Shown here in pieces: positions 17,677 to 26,240 of a DNA stretch of 64,000 bases. The first letter of the stretch is position 1. The number at the start of each line of letters is the position of its first letter. A model generated the notes under the pieces. It was not told the origin of the DNA. It did no database searches and saw only the letters and a program-made list of their open reading frames with translations. Both the position numbers and the translations under genes were made by a program. This DNA comes from K189A clade bacterium (lineage in GTDB: Bacteria; Pseudomonadota; Gammaproteobacteria; Pseudomonadales; Azotimanducaceae): assembly GCA_902528515.1 (NCBI GenBank), contig CABZTD010000004.1, positions 35,117 to 99,116 of the forward strand. Direction: 5' to 3'.

Positions 17677-17691
17677 TGGCATACTTATTGC
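17677..17691 (+). promoter_or_regulatory. Sigma-54 promoter upstream of fliD
   Basis: TGGCATA-N4-TTGC followed by T matches the RpoN consensus with exact spacing. It points toward fliD, about 200 bp away, and is followed by a second promoter of sigma-28 type. Confidence 0.8.
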
Positions 17692-17819
17692 TTAATCTGT
17701 TGCAAGAAGTTATCACTGCGCATTCATAGATCAGGCGGTCGCGACGGCCCGGTGCTCAATATCCAGTCGCTCCGACGCCAAGATCATCATAGACAAGTGA
17801 TGTGTTCCGTTTTAGCTCC

Positions 17820-17846
17820 TAAAGTTTTTGAATAACATACCGATTT
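17820..17846 (+). promoter_or_regulatory. Sigma-28 (FliA) promoter of fliD
   Basis: TAAAGTTT, 11 nt, ACCGATTT. The -35 box is perfect and the -10 box is a good match to the FliA consensus GCCGATAA. The fliD ATG is 42 nt beyond the -10 box. With the upstream sigma-54 element this suggests two-stage expression of the filament cap. Confidence 0.75.
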
Positions 17847-17887
17847 TATAGACGAGAACGAGTACTTTCACCGACAAACGACGCGTT

Positions 17888-19264
17888 ATGTCCAGCATCG
17901 ATTACGTACAAGCCCTAGGGGCGGGAGCAGGTTTCGACACGAAAAAAATCGTGGAAGCCCTCGTGAACGCGGAGAAAGCCCCCGCGGAAGCTCGAATTAA
18001 CTCTAAAATTGCCGAGTCGGAAGCGAAGATTAGTGGTCTGGGAAAAGCCGTATCGATACTCAACGTGGTGAAGGATGCGGCAGAGCGACTAAACGACGCG
18101 AAAGACTTCAATACGTTTACTGTCAGCAACTCCCAGGAGTCAGCCTTTTCGGCGAGTTCAACTTCGTCAGCGAGGGCAGGGTCGAACAACGTAACGGTGA
18201 GCCAAATCGCCCAGGAGCAACGAAGCGTCTCTAACGCCTTCGCATCAGAAACCAATGCATTCAACTCCGACCCTATTACTGTCTCCATCAGCGTCGGATC
18301 TAGCAACCCAGTGACTACTGACATCACCGTCTCTGACGCTAGCCTGCAGGGCACTGTCTCCGCAATAAACGCGGCAAATCTCGGCGTTACTGCTGAAATC
18401 ATTGACACCGGAGCGACCAGCGATCGCTACAGAATTCAACTGATCGGCGAGACAGGGGCAGAAAACGTATTTTCGCTTACCTCTAGCGACAGCTCGCTAA
18501 GCTTCTCAAGCGTTCAAACAGCTACAGACGCCCAACTAAACGTAAATGGTATCGATTTTACGCGCTCCTCCAACGTCATCGATGACGTTATTACCGGCGT
18601 GACGCTATCCTTAAATACCGTCACAAACGGCGCTGCGAACCTCAGCGTTAATCAAGACGATGCTCAGGCGAGAGCCAACATAGTCGACTTTGTTACCATC
18701 TATAACGAAGCGCAGCGTCAGTTGAAGGAGCTCGGAAACTCCAGCATAGGTGGCGAATTGGCCGGGGACAGCATTTTTCGTTCATTGACCTCTTCGCTGC
18801 GCAGCCTGGTGTTAGGCACATCCTCCTCAGCGTCAGGTAATGTCTCAAATTTATCAGATATGGGAATAAGCGTTAGCCGCACTGGCGAGTTGAACGTTGA
18901 CGACGCTAAGCTCGATGACGCGCTGGCCAATGACTATGCCGATGTAGTGATGATGTTCAGTGCAAATACCGATGATCAGTCAGCATCTAGCACCGAGGCA
19001 GCCGGGCTAGCTGGTGACATCAGTAAACTTATTGCTGACGCCACAGACTCTAATAGCTATCTGACGACTCAACAAGAAGCACTGGCAGACCTCAATAGCG
19101 ACCGTCAAGAAGAATTAAGTGATCTGGCTGACCGAATGGAGCGCATTGAGGAGCGATACAACCGCCAATTCTTGGTCATGCAACAAATCATTGATCAGAT
19201 GAATAGCACCCGTGAGAGCATGGAAAGCAGCTTCGAAAACCTGCCTTTCTCAAATAGAGACTGA
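17888..19264 (+). CDS. fliD: Flagellar filament cap protein FliD
   Basis: FliD (HAP2) forms the cap that folds flagellin at the tip of the growing filament. At 458 aa it has normal length. The N-terminal FliD_N domain begins MSSIDYVQALGAGAGFDTKKIVEALVNAE. It is followed by a Ser/Asn-rich central part and the FliD_C domain with LNVNGIDFTRSSNVIDDVI, FVTIYNEAQRQLKEL and the terminal coiled coil DRMERIEERYNRQFLVMQQI. FliD lies directly downstream of sigma-54 and sigma-28 promoter candidates. Confidence 0.96.
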   Translation: MSSIDYVQALGAGAGFDTKKIVEALVNAEKAPAEARINSKIAESEAKISGLGKAVSILNVVKDAAERLNDAKDFNTFTVSNSQESAFSASSTSSARAGSNNVTVSQIAQEQRSVSNAFASETNAFNSDPITVSISVGSSNPVTTDITVSDASLQGTVSAINAANLGVTAEIIDTGATSDRYRIQLIGETGAENVFSLTSSDSSLSFSSVQTATDAQLNVNGIDFTRSSNVIDDVITGVTLSLNTVTNGAANLSVNQDDAQARANIVDFVTIYNEAQRQLKELGNSSIGGELAGDSIFRSLTSSLRSLVLGTSSSASGNVSNLSDMGISVSRTGELNVDDAKLDDALANDYADVVMMFSANTDDQSASSTEAAGLAGDISKLIADATDSNSYLTTQQEALADLNSDRQEELSDLADRMERIEERYNRQFLVMQQIIDQMNSTRESMESSFENLPFSNRD

Positions 19265-19293
19265 TCTTTCGTTACAGAGCGGCAGAAATAACT

Positions 19294-19575
19294 ATGACGC
19301 AAAGTCAAAAACCAGTTTGCGAGGTTTGCATACGAATCAGATGGTTCATGGCGATCGCCATCCCGCTAGTAGTGCTCGTAGGCACACAATCGGACTTACC
19401 GTTACCGCAAGTTCCCCTTCACGACATAGCCGCCACCAGTATTGTAATAGCTCTAGCCGCAATCTTTGCTTGGCGATATTACGAGTACAAACGCGACAAG
19501 AAAGCACTTGCCCGCCTGTTAGAGCGCAGAGCAAGCTATGATCAGGAGTCCGCCGAGGACTCCCAGACATCCTAG
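19294..19575 (+). CDS. Small two-helix membrane protein, function unknown
   Basis: A 93-aa protein that I do not recognise. It has a CxxC pair near the N-terminus (CEVC, residues 9-12), two hydrophobic helices (about 16-32 and 44-62) and a charged, Arg/Lys- then Glu-rich C-terminal tail. It starts 30 nt after fliD on the same strand with AAATAACT before the ATG, a weak ribosome site, and is probably co-transcribed with fliD. FliT, sometimes found here, is not membrane-bound, so this is not FliT. Confidence 0.6.
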   Translation: MTQSQKPVCEVCIRIRWFMAIAIPLVVLVGTQSDLPLPQVPLHDIAATSIVIALAAIFAWRYYEYKRDKKALARLLERRASYDQESAEDSQTS

Positions 19576-20329
19576 GAACGCGCGGAAATTTCCATATAGC
19601 CCCGGAATCCTCGTTCTTTGCCCCTTCTTTCATCCCCCCATTCTTTTCTCTAATCCTTTGATCTGGCATTACTTCAAACAAGAACTATCCCGCTCACTTC
19701 CCAAGCCTTTTGCCGGCCACCGATTTAATATAAGCACCCCTATTCTCTTCGTATACAGCAAACTCACCGATGCCTACCACAACGGAGCAATCAATATACC
19801 GAGTGGCATTTCTGACCCCTGCCCGCCATCTGGGCCCAGGTTATCCGGCTCGCCCGCTCAATTGAGGGGCCCGTTACCAACCTGAGCATGCAAGGCGGCC
19901 AGTAAAGTCAATCAGGTGTCCAAGGGCACGCCTGGGTATTTATCTTCACCTACCTGACCGCCGATGACATATCGTGTATCTACTGATATTGACCATTTAT
20001 TGCAGTCACTGGATAAACGGCAACGCTACTCTTTGTTCAAGCAGCTCAAAGCGCATAGATGTGATACTGAATGCTTCAGTGCATACCAGTTGAACCTAGC
20101 GTTATGATGATGACTGCGAGGTTTCGAGAAATTTTGCTGATTGAAGCTCTTACTAACGTTTGCTGCTGTTTGTATACCTGTTGATGAAAATTTAATCGCC
20201 TCTGGGCCGATTCCAGATACAAAAGCGTCCTGTGCTCAAAAATTTTAAATGTATCGACAGGGCCACCAATTTCTTTTTCCATAGTCAAAAGCGGCATTTA
20301 AGAGTGTTGGAAAGTAAAGCGAGGTCACA
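19576..20329. other. 754-bp region with no firm gene
   Basis: There is no long open frame with family features. A short plus-strand frame at 19964-20107 is listed separately. A 73-codon minus-strand frame at 20076-20297 has no ribosome site or recognisable domain. The first 120 bases are C/T-rich. No consensus sigma-54 or sigma-28 promoter was found in front of the TPR-sulfotransferase gene. Confidence 0.5.
19964..20107 (+). CDS. Possible 47-aa small protein
   Basis: An ATG-started frame of 47 codons encodes MTYRVSTDIDHLLQSLDKRQ and then a basic region with two Cys. The composition is protein-like (Leu/Gln/Lys/Arg-rich, helix-compatible). However, there is no clear ribosome site upstream, no recognised family and no neighbour on the same transcript. 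It is tentative. Confidence 0.22.
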   Translation: MTYRVSTDIDHLLQSLDKRQRYSLFKQLKAHRCDTECFSAYQLNLAL

Positions 20330-22921
20330 TTGAAGCTAAGTGTTGAAGAGGCTTTGGCAAGAGGGATCGCGGCTCAAAAACAAGGAAGATTGCAGGAAGC
20401 CGAGCAAGTTTATAAAGCAGTTTTGCAAGCAGTGCCTGATAACGCCGAAGCAAATTACAACCTAGGTCTATTGGCGGCCTCGGTACACAAATTCCATGTT
20501 GCCTGTTTTTATTTTAAGGGAGCAATAGATGCGAGCCCCGAGAAACCCGAATATTGGGTAGGCTACATTGAAGCCTTAATTGATGACGGGCAGGTTGAGC
20601 AAGCAAGGAAAACCATATCTAGCTGTTCAAATAAAGACATCGCACCCTCTGATATGGAGCGCCTGAAATCCCGCTCTTTATCCCCGTCGAACGGCAAAAC
20701 CACCTCGGTGCCTCAGCAACGTAAGCTACGTAAGCAATCCAAAAAGAGGAGAAAAGACGGCCGTAAAAAAAATCGTGACAAGGGCCCTACAGAGGAGGAG
20801 GTAAAAGATTTGCTATCGCTATTCGGGACCGGCCAATTAGGCGATGCAGAAACGCTCGCCCGATCAATGAGCGAAAGATTTCCCCAACACCCCTTTGCGT
20901 GGAAAGTATTGGGCGCAGTCCTCAAGCAGACAGGAAAAAATCAAGATGCTTTAGCAGCTATGAAAACAAGCGCGAGGCTTGCGCCACAAGACGCGGAGGC
21001 TCACAACAATTTGGGTAGCACTTTCCTTGCATTGGGGAAGCTCAAAGAGGCCGAGTCCAGCTGCAAGAGAGCCATAGATTTAAAGCCTGACTATCCCGAG
21101 GCTTTTTTTAACCTGGGGATTGTTCTTCAAGAATCACATAGACACGTAAGCGCCGAAAAGTTCTACAAGAAAGCAATTTCGTATAAACCTGACTATATAG
21201 AAGCGCACTACAACTTGGGCATCACGCAGCAAACCCTGAAGAAATACACTGATGCAGAGACCAGCTACAAAAACGCCCTAGCGATAAATCCCAATTTTGC
21301 TCGGGCACACAATAATATCGGAGTAATCCGTCAAAAAACTGGATCTCTTAATGATGCGATTTTGAATTATGAGCTGGCCATCGAAATAGATGATGAATAT
21401 CCCGAGGCTCACAATAATTTAGGCACAGCACTTAAAGACCTAGGGAGTTTGGAGGAGGCCAAAGCCTGTTACAGAAAAGCAATATCACTAAACCCAACTT
21501 ACTCGGAAAGCTTAAATAACTTAGGCGTCGTACTGCAAGAACTGGGTCGTTTCGAAGAGGCGGAAAAAAACTACAAGCGCGCCATTGAATTGGAGCCCGG
21601 CTATGTCGAAGCTCGCATCAATAGAGGTAATGCCTTTCACCAAGCAGCAAGGTTTGAAAAGGCAGTTGCTTCCTACGAAGAGGCTCTAGAATTTGACGAA
21701 GCTGATGCCGAGATACACAACTACAAGGGTTCTTCGCTCCTTGCTCTCGGAAAGCTGAGTGAAGCCAAAGAAAGCTATCTTAAGGCGATAAGCTTGAATA
21801 CCCATAGTGCAGAGGTCCACAACAATTTAGGCGTGACCTTGCAAGGACTTGGCGAAATAAGAGAGGCTGAAGAGAGATATCGCGAAGCTATCTCAATAAA
21901 TCCGCTGTTTGCCGAGGCTCACAGACATCTGGCAACTGTAAAAAAATATAGCTACAGAGACAGCCAATTTTTAAAAATGCAGGACCTTAACCAAAGCGAT
22001 GACATTAGTGCTCAAGAACGTTGTCATATCAATTTCGGACTGGCAAAGGCTCACGAGGATATTGAGGAGATCCAGCAAGCTTTCATACATTACAACCAAG
22101 GCAACTCGTTACGCAAAGATCTTCTAGGTTACGATATAGCAAAAGACTTAGAGCTGTTTGATCAGATTAAGTGGACCCACCCCCGCATCGGGGCACTTTC
22201 TATCGAAAGTGAGATATGCGAAGAAACGCCCGTCCCTATTTTCATTATTGGGATGCCGCGCTCGGGCACAACGTTAGTAGAACAAATAATTTCCTCCCAT
22301 CCACTGGTTGCAGGCGGAGGAGAGCTGCCTTTCGTAGCCCAATTTGGCGGACACATGGCCGCAGGCATGTCTACGGTAAGCGAAAAAAACTTAAGCGTTT
22401 TTCGAAAAAAGTACCTTCAAGAGCTAAAAGTCAAAGCCAAAGGCAAGCGCTACGTCACAGACAAAATGCCTCTCAACTTTCGCTTTGCAGGGTTAATTAC
22501 CGCTGCTCTGCCAGAGGCAAAAATAGTTCATGTAAAAAGAGACTCGCGCGCTACCTGTTGGTCAAACTATAAACACTACTTCACGTCAAATGATATTGGT
22601 TACTGTTACGCACTAGAGGATACCGTTAGTTATTTTCAGAGTTACGATGAACTTATGAAATTCTGGAATCAGTCTCTTCGCAAATGCATTTACGATCTTG
22701 ATTACGACCAGCTCACAGCCGATCAAGAAGGGGAAACGCGGCAGCTAATTGCCTACCTAGGGCTCGAGTGGGATGAAATCTGCTTGTCGCCTGAAAAAAA
22801 CGAGAGGGGCGTTGTAACCGCTTCTAATATTCAAGTGCGCCATAAGGTCTACCGCGATAGCTCTCTACAATGGAAAAAATACCTCCCTTTTCTCAGAGAA
22901 GCTTTCGAACATCTACCTTGA
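20330..22921 (+). CDS. TPR-repeat sulfotransferase
   Basis: An 863-aa fusion. Tetratricopeptide repeats span residues about 5-95, then come a Lys/Arg-rich linker (about 115-152) and a long run of 34-residue TPRs (about 158-545). The C-terminal third is a Sulfotransferase_3 domain. The PAPS 5'-phosphosulfate loop is visible as IIGMPRSGTTLVEQI (about 636-650) and the 3'-phosphate site as IVHVKRDSRATCWSNY (about 731-746). The expected reaction is transfer of sulfate from PAPS to a protein or glycan recruited by the TPR array. It starts at TTG with GAGG at 20321-20324. It lies between fliD and the first flagellin, so flagellin or filament glycan is a plausible target, but this is inference. A polysaccharide sulfotransferase is the alternative. 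Confidence 0.85.
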   Translation: MKLSVEEALARGIAAQKQGRLQEAEQVYKAVLQAVPDNAEANYNLGLLAASVHKFHVACFYFKGAIDASPEKPEYWVGYIEALIDDGQVEQARKTISSCSNKDIAPSDMERLKSRSLSPSNGKTTSVPQQRKLRKQSKKRRKDGRKKNRDKGPTEEEVKDLLSLFGTGQLGDAETLARSMSERFPQHPFAWKVLGAVLKQTGKNQDALAAMKTSARLAPQDAEAHNNLGSTFLALGKLKEAESSCKRAIDLKPDYPEAFFNLGIVLQESHRHVSAEKFYKKAISYKPDYIEAHYNLGITQQTLKKYTDAETSYKNALAINPNFARAHNNIGVIRQKTGSLNDAILNYELAIEIDDEYPEAHNNLGTALKDLGSLEEAKACYRKAISLNPTYSESLNNLGVVLQELGRFEEAEKNYKRAIELEPGYVEARINRGNAFHQAARFEKAVASYEEALEFDEADAEIHNYKGSSLLALGKLSEAKESYLKAISLNTHSAEVHNNLGVTLQGLGEIREAEERYREAISINPLFAEAHRHLATVKKYSYRDSQFLKMQDLNQSDDISAQERCHINFGLAKAHEDIEEIQQAFIHYNQGNSLRKDLLGYDIAKDLELFDQIKWTHPRIGALSIESEICEETPVPIFIIGMPRSGTTLVEQIISSHPLVAGGGELPFVAQFGGHMAAGMSTVSEKNLSVFRKKYLQELKVKAKGKRYVTDKMPLNFRFAGLITAALPEAKIVHVKRDSRATCWSNYKHYFTSNDIGYCYALEDTVSYFQSYDELMKFWNQSLRKCIYDLDYDQLTADQEGETRQLIAYLGLEWDEICLSPEKNERGVVTASNIQVRHKVYRDSSLQWKKYLPFLREAFEHLP

Positions 22922-23320
22922 AATCTTCTCGGAACCCAAATCCCTTTTCAAAAACGGAAGAACCCATTCCATCGGCGATCGTGTGACTTTAGGAAACCAA
23001 AGCAGACTAGGCTTTTAAACTCGATCTCTCCAGTAAACACCCTTTTTTCGGTCAAGTAGATTCTCAAGTTTCGCTTCTTGCGATTCGAGTGCGATGCTTT
23101 GAGCCTCCGCGCTATTTCTTTTTTCTTACCTGGACAATCAGACCGCATAGCAGGCGCTACAGGGCGGCCGCCAAGCAGTGTTTTTTTAGAGCGCATTCAA
23201 TAATTGACGCGGCAACCTTTTACCGTTACGCGGCAAAAACGTATCAGCCAACGGAATAAATCTGCCGACTTGCAAAAAACAAAATCACCGTCAGGAAAAA
23301 AAAACAAAAAAAAAATTACA

Positions 23321-23339
23321 GCGGCTTTTGCCGCTTTTT
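23321..23339. terminator. Rho-independent terminator candidate
   Basis: GCGGC-TTTT-GCCGC is followed by five T and preceded by a long A-tract, so it could work in both directions. It lies 400 nt beyond the sulfotransferase stop. It also resembles the GCGGC...GCCGC palindromes seen in control regions, so a regulatory role cannot be excluded. Confidence 0.5.
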
Positions 23340-23369
23340 CCCTGTTTTTAGCTCTTTTTTAACAATTTT

Positions 23370-23385
23370 CGGCGACCCGTTGCCG
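23370..23385 (+). promoter_or_regulatory. 16-bp CGGC palindrome upstream of the flagellin 1 promoter
   Basis: CGGCGA-CCCG-TTGCCG fits the recurrent 16-bp pattern of the window. Here it lies about 80 bp upstream of the -35 box, not downstream of the start site as in flagellins 2-4. Confidence 0.45.
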
Positions 23386-23466
23386 CTTTAATTGATCCTT
23401 TATATTCAGACCGGCATCCCGCTTCCGTCATCTAACATTTTTATTAAGCTTGTTTTTTTCGGCTCC

Positions 23467-23493
23467 TAAAGAAGGGATTTCGCAGCCCGACTA
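23467..23493 (+). promoter_or_regulatory. Sigma-28 promoter of flagellin 1
   Basis: TAAAGAAG, 11 nt, CCCGACTA. The spacing is exactly that of other FliA-type boxes in the window and the CCGA core is intact. The predicted leader is about 72 nt and contains TCGC-N5-GCGA (23502-23514). Confidence 0.7.
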
Positions 23494-23571
23494 AGTCTGT
23501 GTCGCAAAAAGCGATCGCGGATGGTTCGCAAGAGCACCGCTTTAGCAAAACTTACTTTTAGGAGAAAGACT

Positions 23572-26061
23572 ATGTCTTTAGTAGTATCAACCAATGTGAG
23601 CTCTTTGACTGCTCAGCGGGCTCTTGCATATGCGGACTCTCTTCAAGGAGAAGCAATGCAAAGACTATCGACTGGCAGCAAGATTAATAGTGCATCTGAC
23701 GACGCTGCGGGTCTCGCGATCGCGCAACGCATGACTGCACAGGTAAACGGCCTGAACATGGCTGTTAAGAACGCGAATGACGGCATAAGCCTAACGCAAT
23801 CTGTGGAAGGCGCACTGGTCGAAGTGGCCGACATGCTGCAAAGACTTCGCGAGCTTTCGGTACAAGCCGCGAACGACACCAACACGGATATCGATCGTGC
23901 AGCGATTCAAGAAGAAGTGAATCTTCTTGTCGCAGAGATCAGCCGAGTTTCTTCTAACACTCGCTTCAACAACCAGCTTGTACTGGACGGATCTTTCTCT
24001 AACCGGCAAATCCAGGTCGGAACGGAAGGTGGTGAAGAAATTACCATTACGCTCGATTCTACGTCGGCTAACTCGTTGGGAGCATACGAGGTAACAGGTG
24101 ACGTTATCGCTGCTACTGGTGGTGCTGGAAACGGCGTTAAGACAAACGTCACGGACGACGCTGACGACATTATCATTAACGGAAACAGTGTTTCTCGTAC
24201 GATCGCTGTTGCGCTGGGGGATTCTGCAAAGAATGTTGCAGCGAATGTTAATGCTGTTTCTGGCGAAACTGGCGTTAGCGCGACCGCAAAAACATACGCT
24301 GTCTTGTACAACGAGTACGCATCCGACCAGACTTATAGCCTGAAGATCAACAACGTTACCACGGGTGACTTTGTTATCAGCAGCACAAACGTCGCTGATG
24401 CCATAGACAAGATCAACGCTATCTCTGGTTCTACTGGTGTAACTGCTTCCGCCACTTCTGACAACAAGGTCCGCCTTTACAGTAACGACGGCTCGGACAT
24501 GACTGTCGAAAACGAGAAGTCACTAACAAACTTGAGGGTCAAAACGATCAAGCACGACGGATTGACTTCGCAAGACCAGGTTTCTGTCAATGCTATCAAG
24601 ACGGACGCTAGTGATTTGGCAGATTCCACCACATTCTTCATTCGCAATGCGTCAACGGGTGTCAATACGTCTTATGCTACTGGTACAACACATAACCAGC
24701 ATGAGTACTCTACTCTTATCAACAATGCGCTGGGCACCGTAGAGGGAACTGCGGCAATACGAGTCACAAGCACCGCTGCAGCTAGCTTTTCTACAGGTAT
24801 CTACTACTTGAAGCAGGAGTCTACAGGCCACGTTTTTAAGCTGAGTGTAAGCAACGGAAACACCGCCGCCGAATGGCAGACTGCTCTAACTAACGCTGTT
24901 CGTTATGGTGGAGACTTTGATGCTGAAGCTAAAGACCTCACCACAAACAACGACATTACGGCTTCCCTGGTTGGCACTAAGGTCCAGTTTGTTGGAGATC
25001 GCTTATTCGGTGATTTCAACATCTATAGCGATGCTACATTAAACACTAATATCGCTGACCAGACTCACGCCAACCATAAGGTAGGCGTAGAGGGTACGGG
25101 TATCGCTGTTCGAACCGCCGATGGTACGACTAACGCAGATGCCGACTTCATCGCGACAGCAGCTGACAACGCAGCTGGCACTACTGACGTCACCTTGGGA
25201 GGTAATGCTGGTGTCGCCGCGATTGGTACGGAAGACACCGAGGCAAATGGTGGTGCCACGCTAATCGTAGCACAGCAAATTACGATTACCTCTGCTGGAG
25301 ACGACTCAGGCACCACTGTTCTCGTTGAGGGCACAAACGCCGATGGTTCTGTTATTTCGGAAACGCTAACAGCTGGAGCATCCGCGGCCGTAACAACAAT
25401 CAACCGCTTCAAAACCGTAACCGCAGTTACGATGGGTGCAGCAAGCGCAGGTACGGTTACCGTCGGTGTTGAAGGAACCTCTACCAACTATACCTATAAA
25501 GGTGCTCGGGAGTTTGGTGACTTTGACATCAGCACTGCCGCGTCTGGCGGAACCGTCCAAACGACCAGCGGCACCACTGGAGATGCCGATTCCAAGGACT
25601 TAGCGCTGGCCGCAACAGCGGGAAATGACACTGCTACAATTCAGGGCACAATAAGCCTGAAGTCTAGCAAGCTGTTTTCGATTACCCAGTCTAGCGCCGA
25701 GCTAACTGCGAACGATAACTACTTCACGACTCAAGCCTCGAGCCTCAACACGGTATCGAACATCGATTTGAGAAGTCAGTCAGGAGCATCCCTTGCCATA
25801 GCTACGCTGGATGGCGCTATCGAGAAGATATCAAGCATGAGATCTGATCTTGGTGCGATCGAGAATAGACTCGACCATACAGTTAACAACCTGATGAACG
25901 TAGCAGAACAGACTGAGGCAGCCAGATCTAGGATTCAAGACGCGGATTTCGCTTCTGAGTCTGCGAAGCTGGCCAAAGCTCAGGTGCTGAAACAAGCCGG
26001 TGTAGGGATGTTGGCTCAAGCCAATGCTTCTTCACAGCTAGTCCTTCAACTACTTCAGTAA
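23572..26061 (+). CDS. Flagellin 1 (829 aa, with large variable insert)
   Basis: This is a filament subunit. The conserved D0/D1 N-terminal domain (1-140; MSLVVSTNVSSLTAQRALAY, LSTGSKINSASDDAAGLAIA) and C-terminal domain (about the last 90 residues; IENRLDHTVNNLMNVAEQTE) flank a roughly 590-aa Thr/Ala/Asp-rich surface insert. The insert contains at least one Flagellin_IN-like module (YSLKINNVTTGDFVISSTN). It is much larger than the typical 275-500 aa flagellin. The start at 23572 is preceded by GGAGA at 23561-23565; the in-frame ATG at 23521 lies too far upstream and would add 17 non-flagellin residues. Sigma-28 promoter upstream, strong terminator downstream. Confidence 0.95.
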   Translation: MSLVVSTNVSSLTAQRALAYADSLQGEAMQRLSTGSKINSASDDAAGLAIAQRMTAQVNGLNMAVKNANDGISLTQSVEGALVEVADMLQRLRELSVQAANDTNTDIDRAAIQEEVNLLVAEISRVSSNTRFNNQLVLDGSFSNRQIQVGTEGGEEITITLDSTSANSLGAYEVTGDVIAATGGAGNGVKTNVTDDADDIIINGNSVSRTIAVALGDSAKNVAANVNAVSGETGVSATAKTYAVLYNEYASDQTYSLKINNVTTGDFVISSTNVADAIDKINAISGSTGVTASATSDNKVRLYSNDGSDMTVENEKSLTNLRVKTIKHDGLTSQDQVSVNAIKTDASDLADSTTFFIRNASTGVNTSYATGTTHNQHEYSTLINNALGTVEGTAAIRVTSTAAASFSTGIYYLKQESTGHVFKLSVSNGNTAAEWQTALTNAVRYGGDFDAEAKDLTTNNDITASLVGTKVQFVGDRLFGDFNIYSDATLNTNIADQTHANHKVGVEGTGIAVRTADGTTNADADFIATAADNAAGTTDVTLGGNAGVAAIGTEDTEANGGATLIVAQQITITSAGDDSGTTVLVEGTNADGSVISETLTAGASAAVTTINRFKTVTAVTMGAASAGTVTVGVEGTSTNYTYKGAREFGDFDISTAASGGTVQTTSGTTGDADSKDLALAATAGNDTATIQGTISLKSSKLFSITQSSAELTANDNYFTTQASSLNTVSNIDLRSQSGASLAIATLDGAIEKISSMRSDLGAIENRLDHTVNNLMNVAEQTEAARSRIQDADFASESAKLAKAQVLKQAGVGMLAQANASSQLVLQLLQ

Positions 26062-26104
26062 TAGCTCGCCCCTTTAGCTATCTACATACTGAAACCAACC
26101 AAAA

Positions 26105-26132
26105 CCGCCGGCTTATGCCGGCGGTTTTTTTT
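26105..26132 (+). terminator. Rho-independent terminator of flagellin 1
   Basis: CCGCCGGC-TTAT-GCCGGCGG is a perfect 8-bp GC-rich stem with a 4-nt loop, followed by eight T. It lies 43 nt after the flagellin stop and is the clearest intrinsic terminator of the window. Confidence 0.93.
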
Positions 26133-26240
26133 GGCTGGCCACAATTGTTTGTCCAAAACCCCCTTTTCCAGCATTGAGATTCCAATGCTATTTGAGATAA
26201 AGCTTTAATCGCGATTTTTAGGCCTCAAAAACAAAATTTT

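Larger units (their letters stand above)
17430..17887. other. Divergent control region between fleQ and fliD
   Basis: The 458-bp gap holds a perfect inverted repeat AGCCAA-N5-TTGGCT (17597-17613), a sigma-54 promoter (17677-17691) and a sigma-28 promoter (17820-17846), the last two both toward fliD. A short minus-strand reading frame (17426-17626) has no recognisable domain and is not called. No promoter for fleQ could be identified with confidence. Confidence 0.6.
22922..23466. other. Intergenic region upstream of flagellin 1
   Basis: No supported gene. It contains a terminator-like hairpin (23321-23339), a 16-bp CGGC-type palindrome (23370-23385) and extended A- and T-tracts (about 23295-23370). 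A minus-strand 82-codon frame (22948-23196) is basic and low-complexity and was not accepted. Confidence 0.5.

Noticed and set aside
20076..20297. 73-codon minus-strand frame before the sulfotransferase gene
   Set aside because: No ribosome site, no domain, and it overlaps another short frame; probably chance.
22948..23196. 82-codon basic minus-strand frame
   Set aside because: Lys/Arg-rich low complexity, no family, no promoter; likely chance in an A/T-tract-rich region.
25065..25487. Val/Ala/Pro-rich frame antisense to flagellin 1
   Set aside because: Codon-bias shadow of a Thr/Gly-rich coding region; no start signal.
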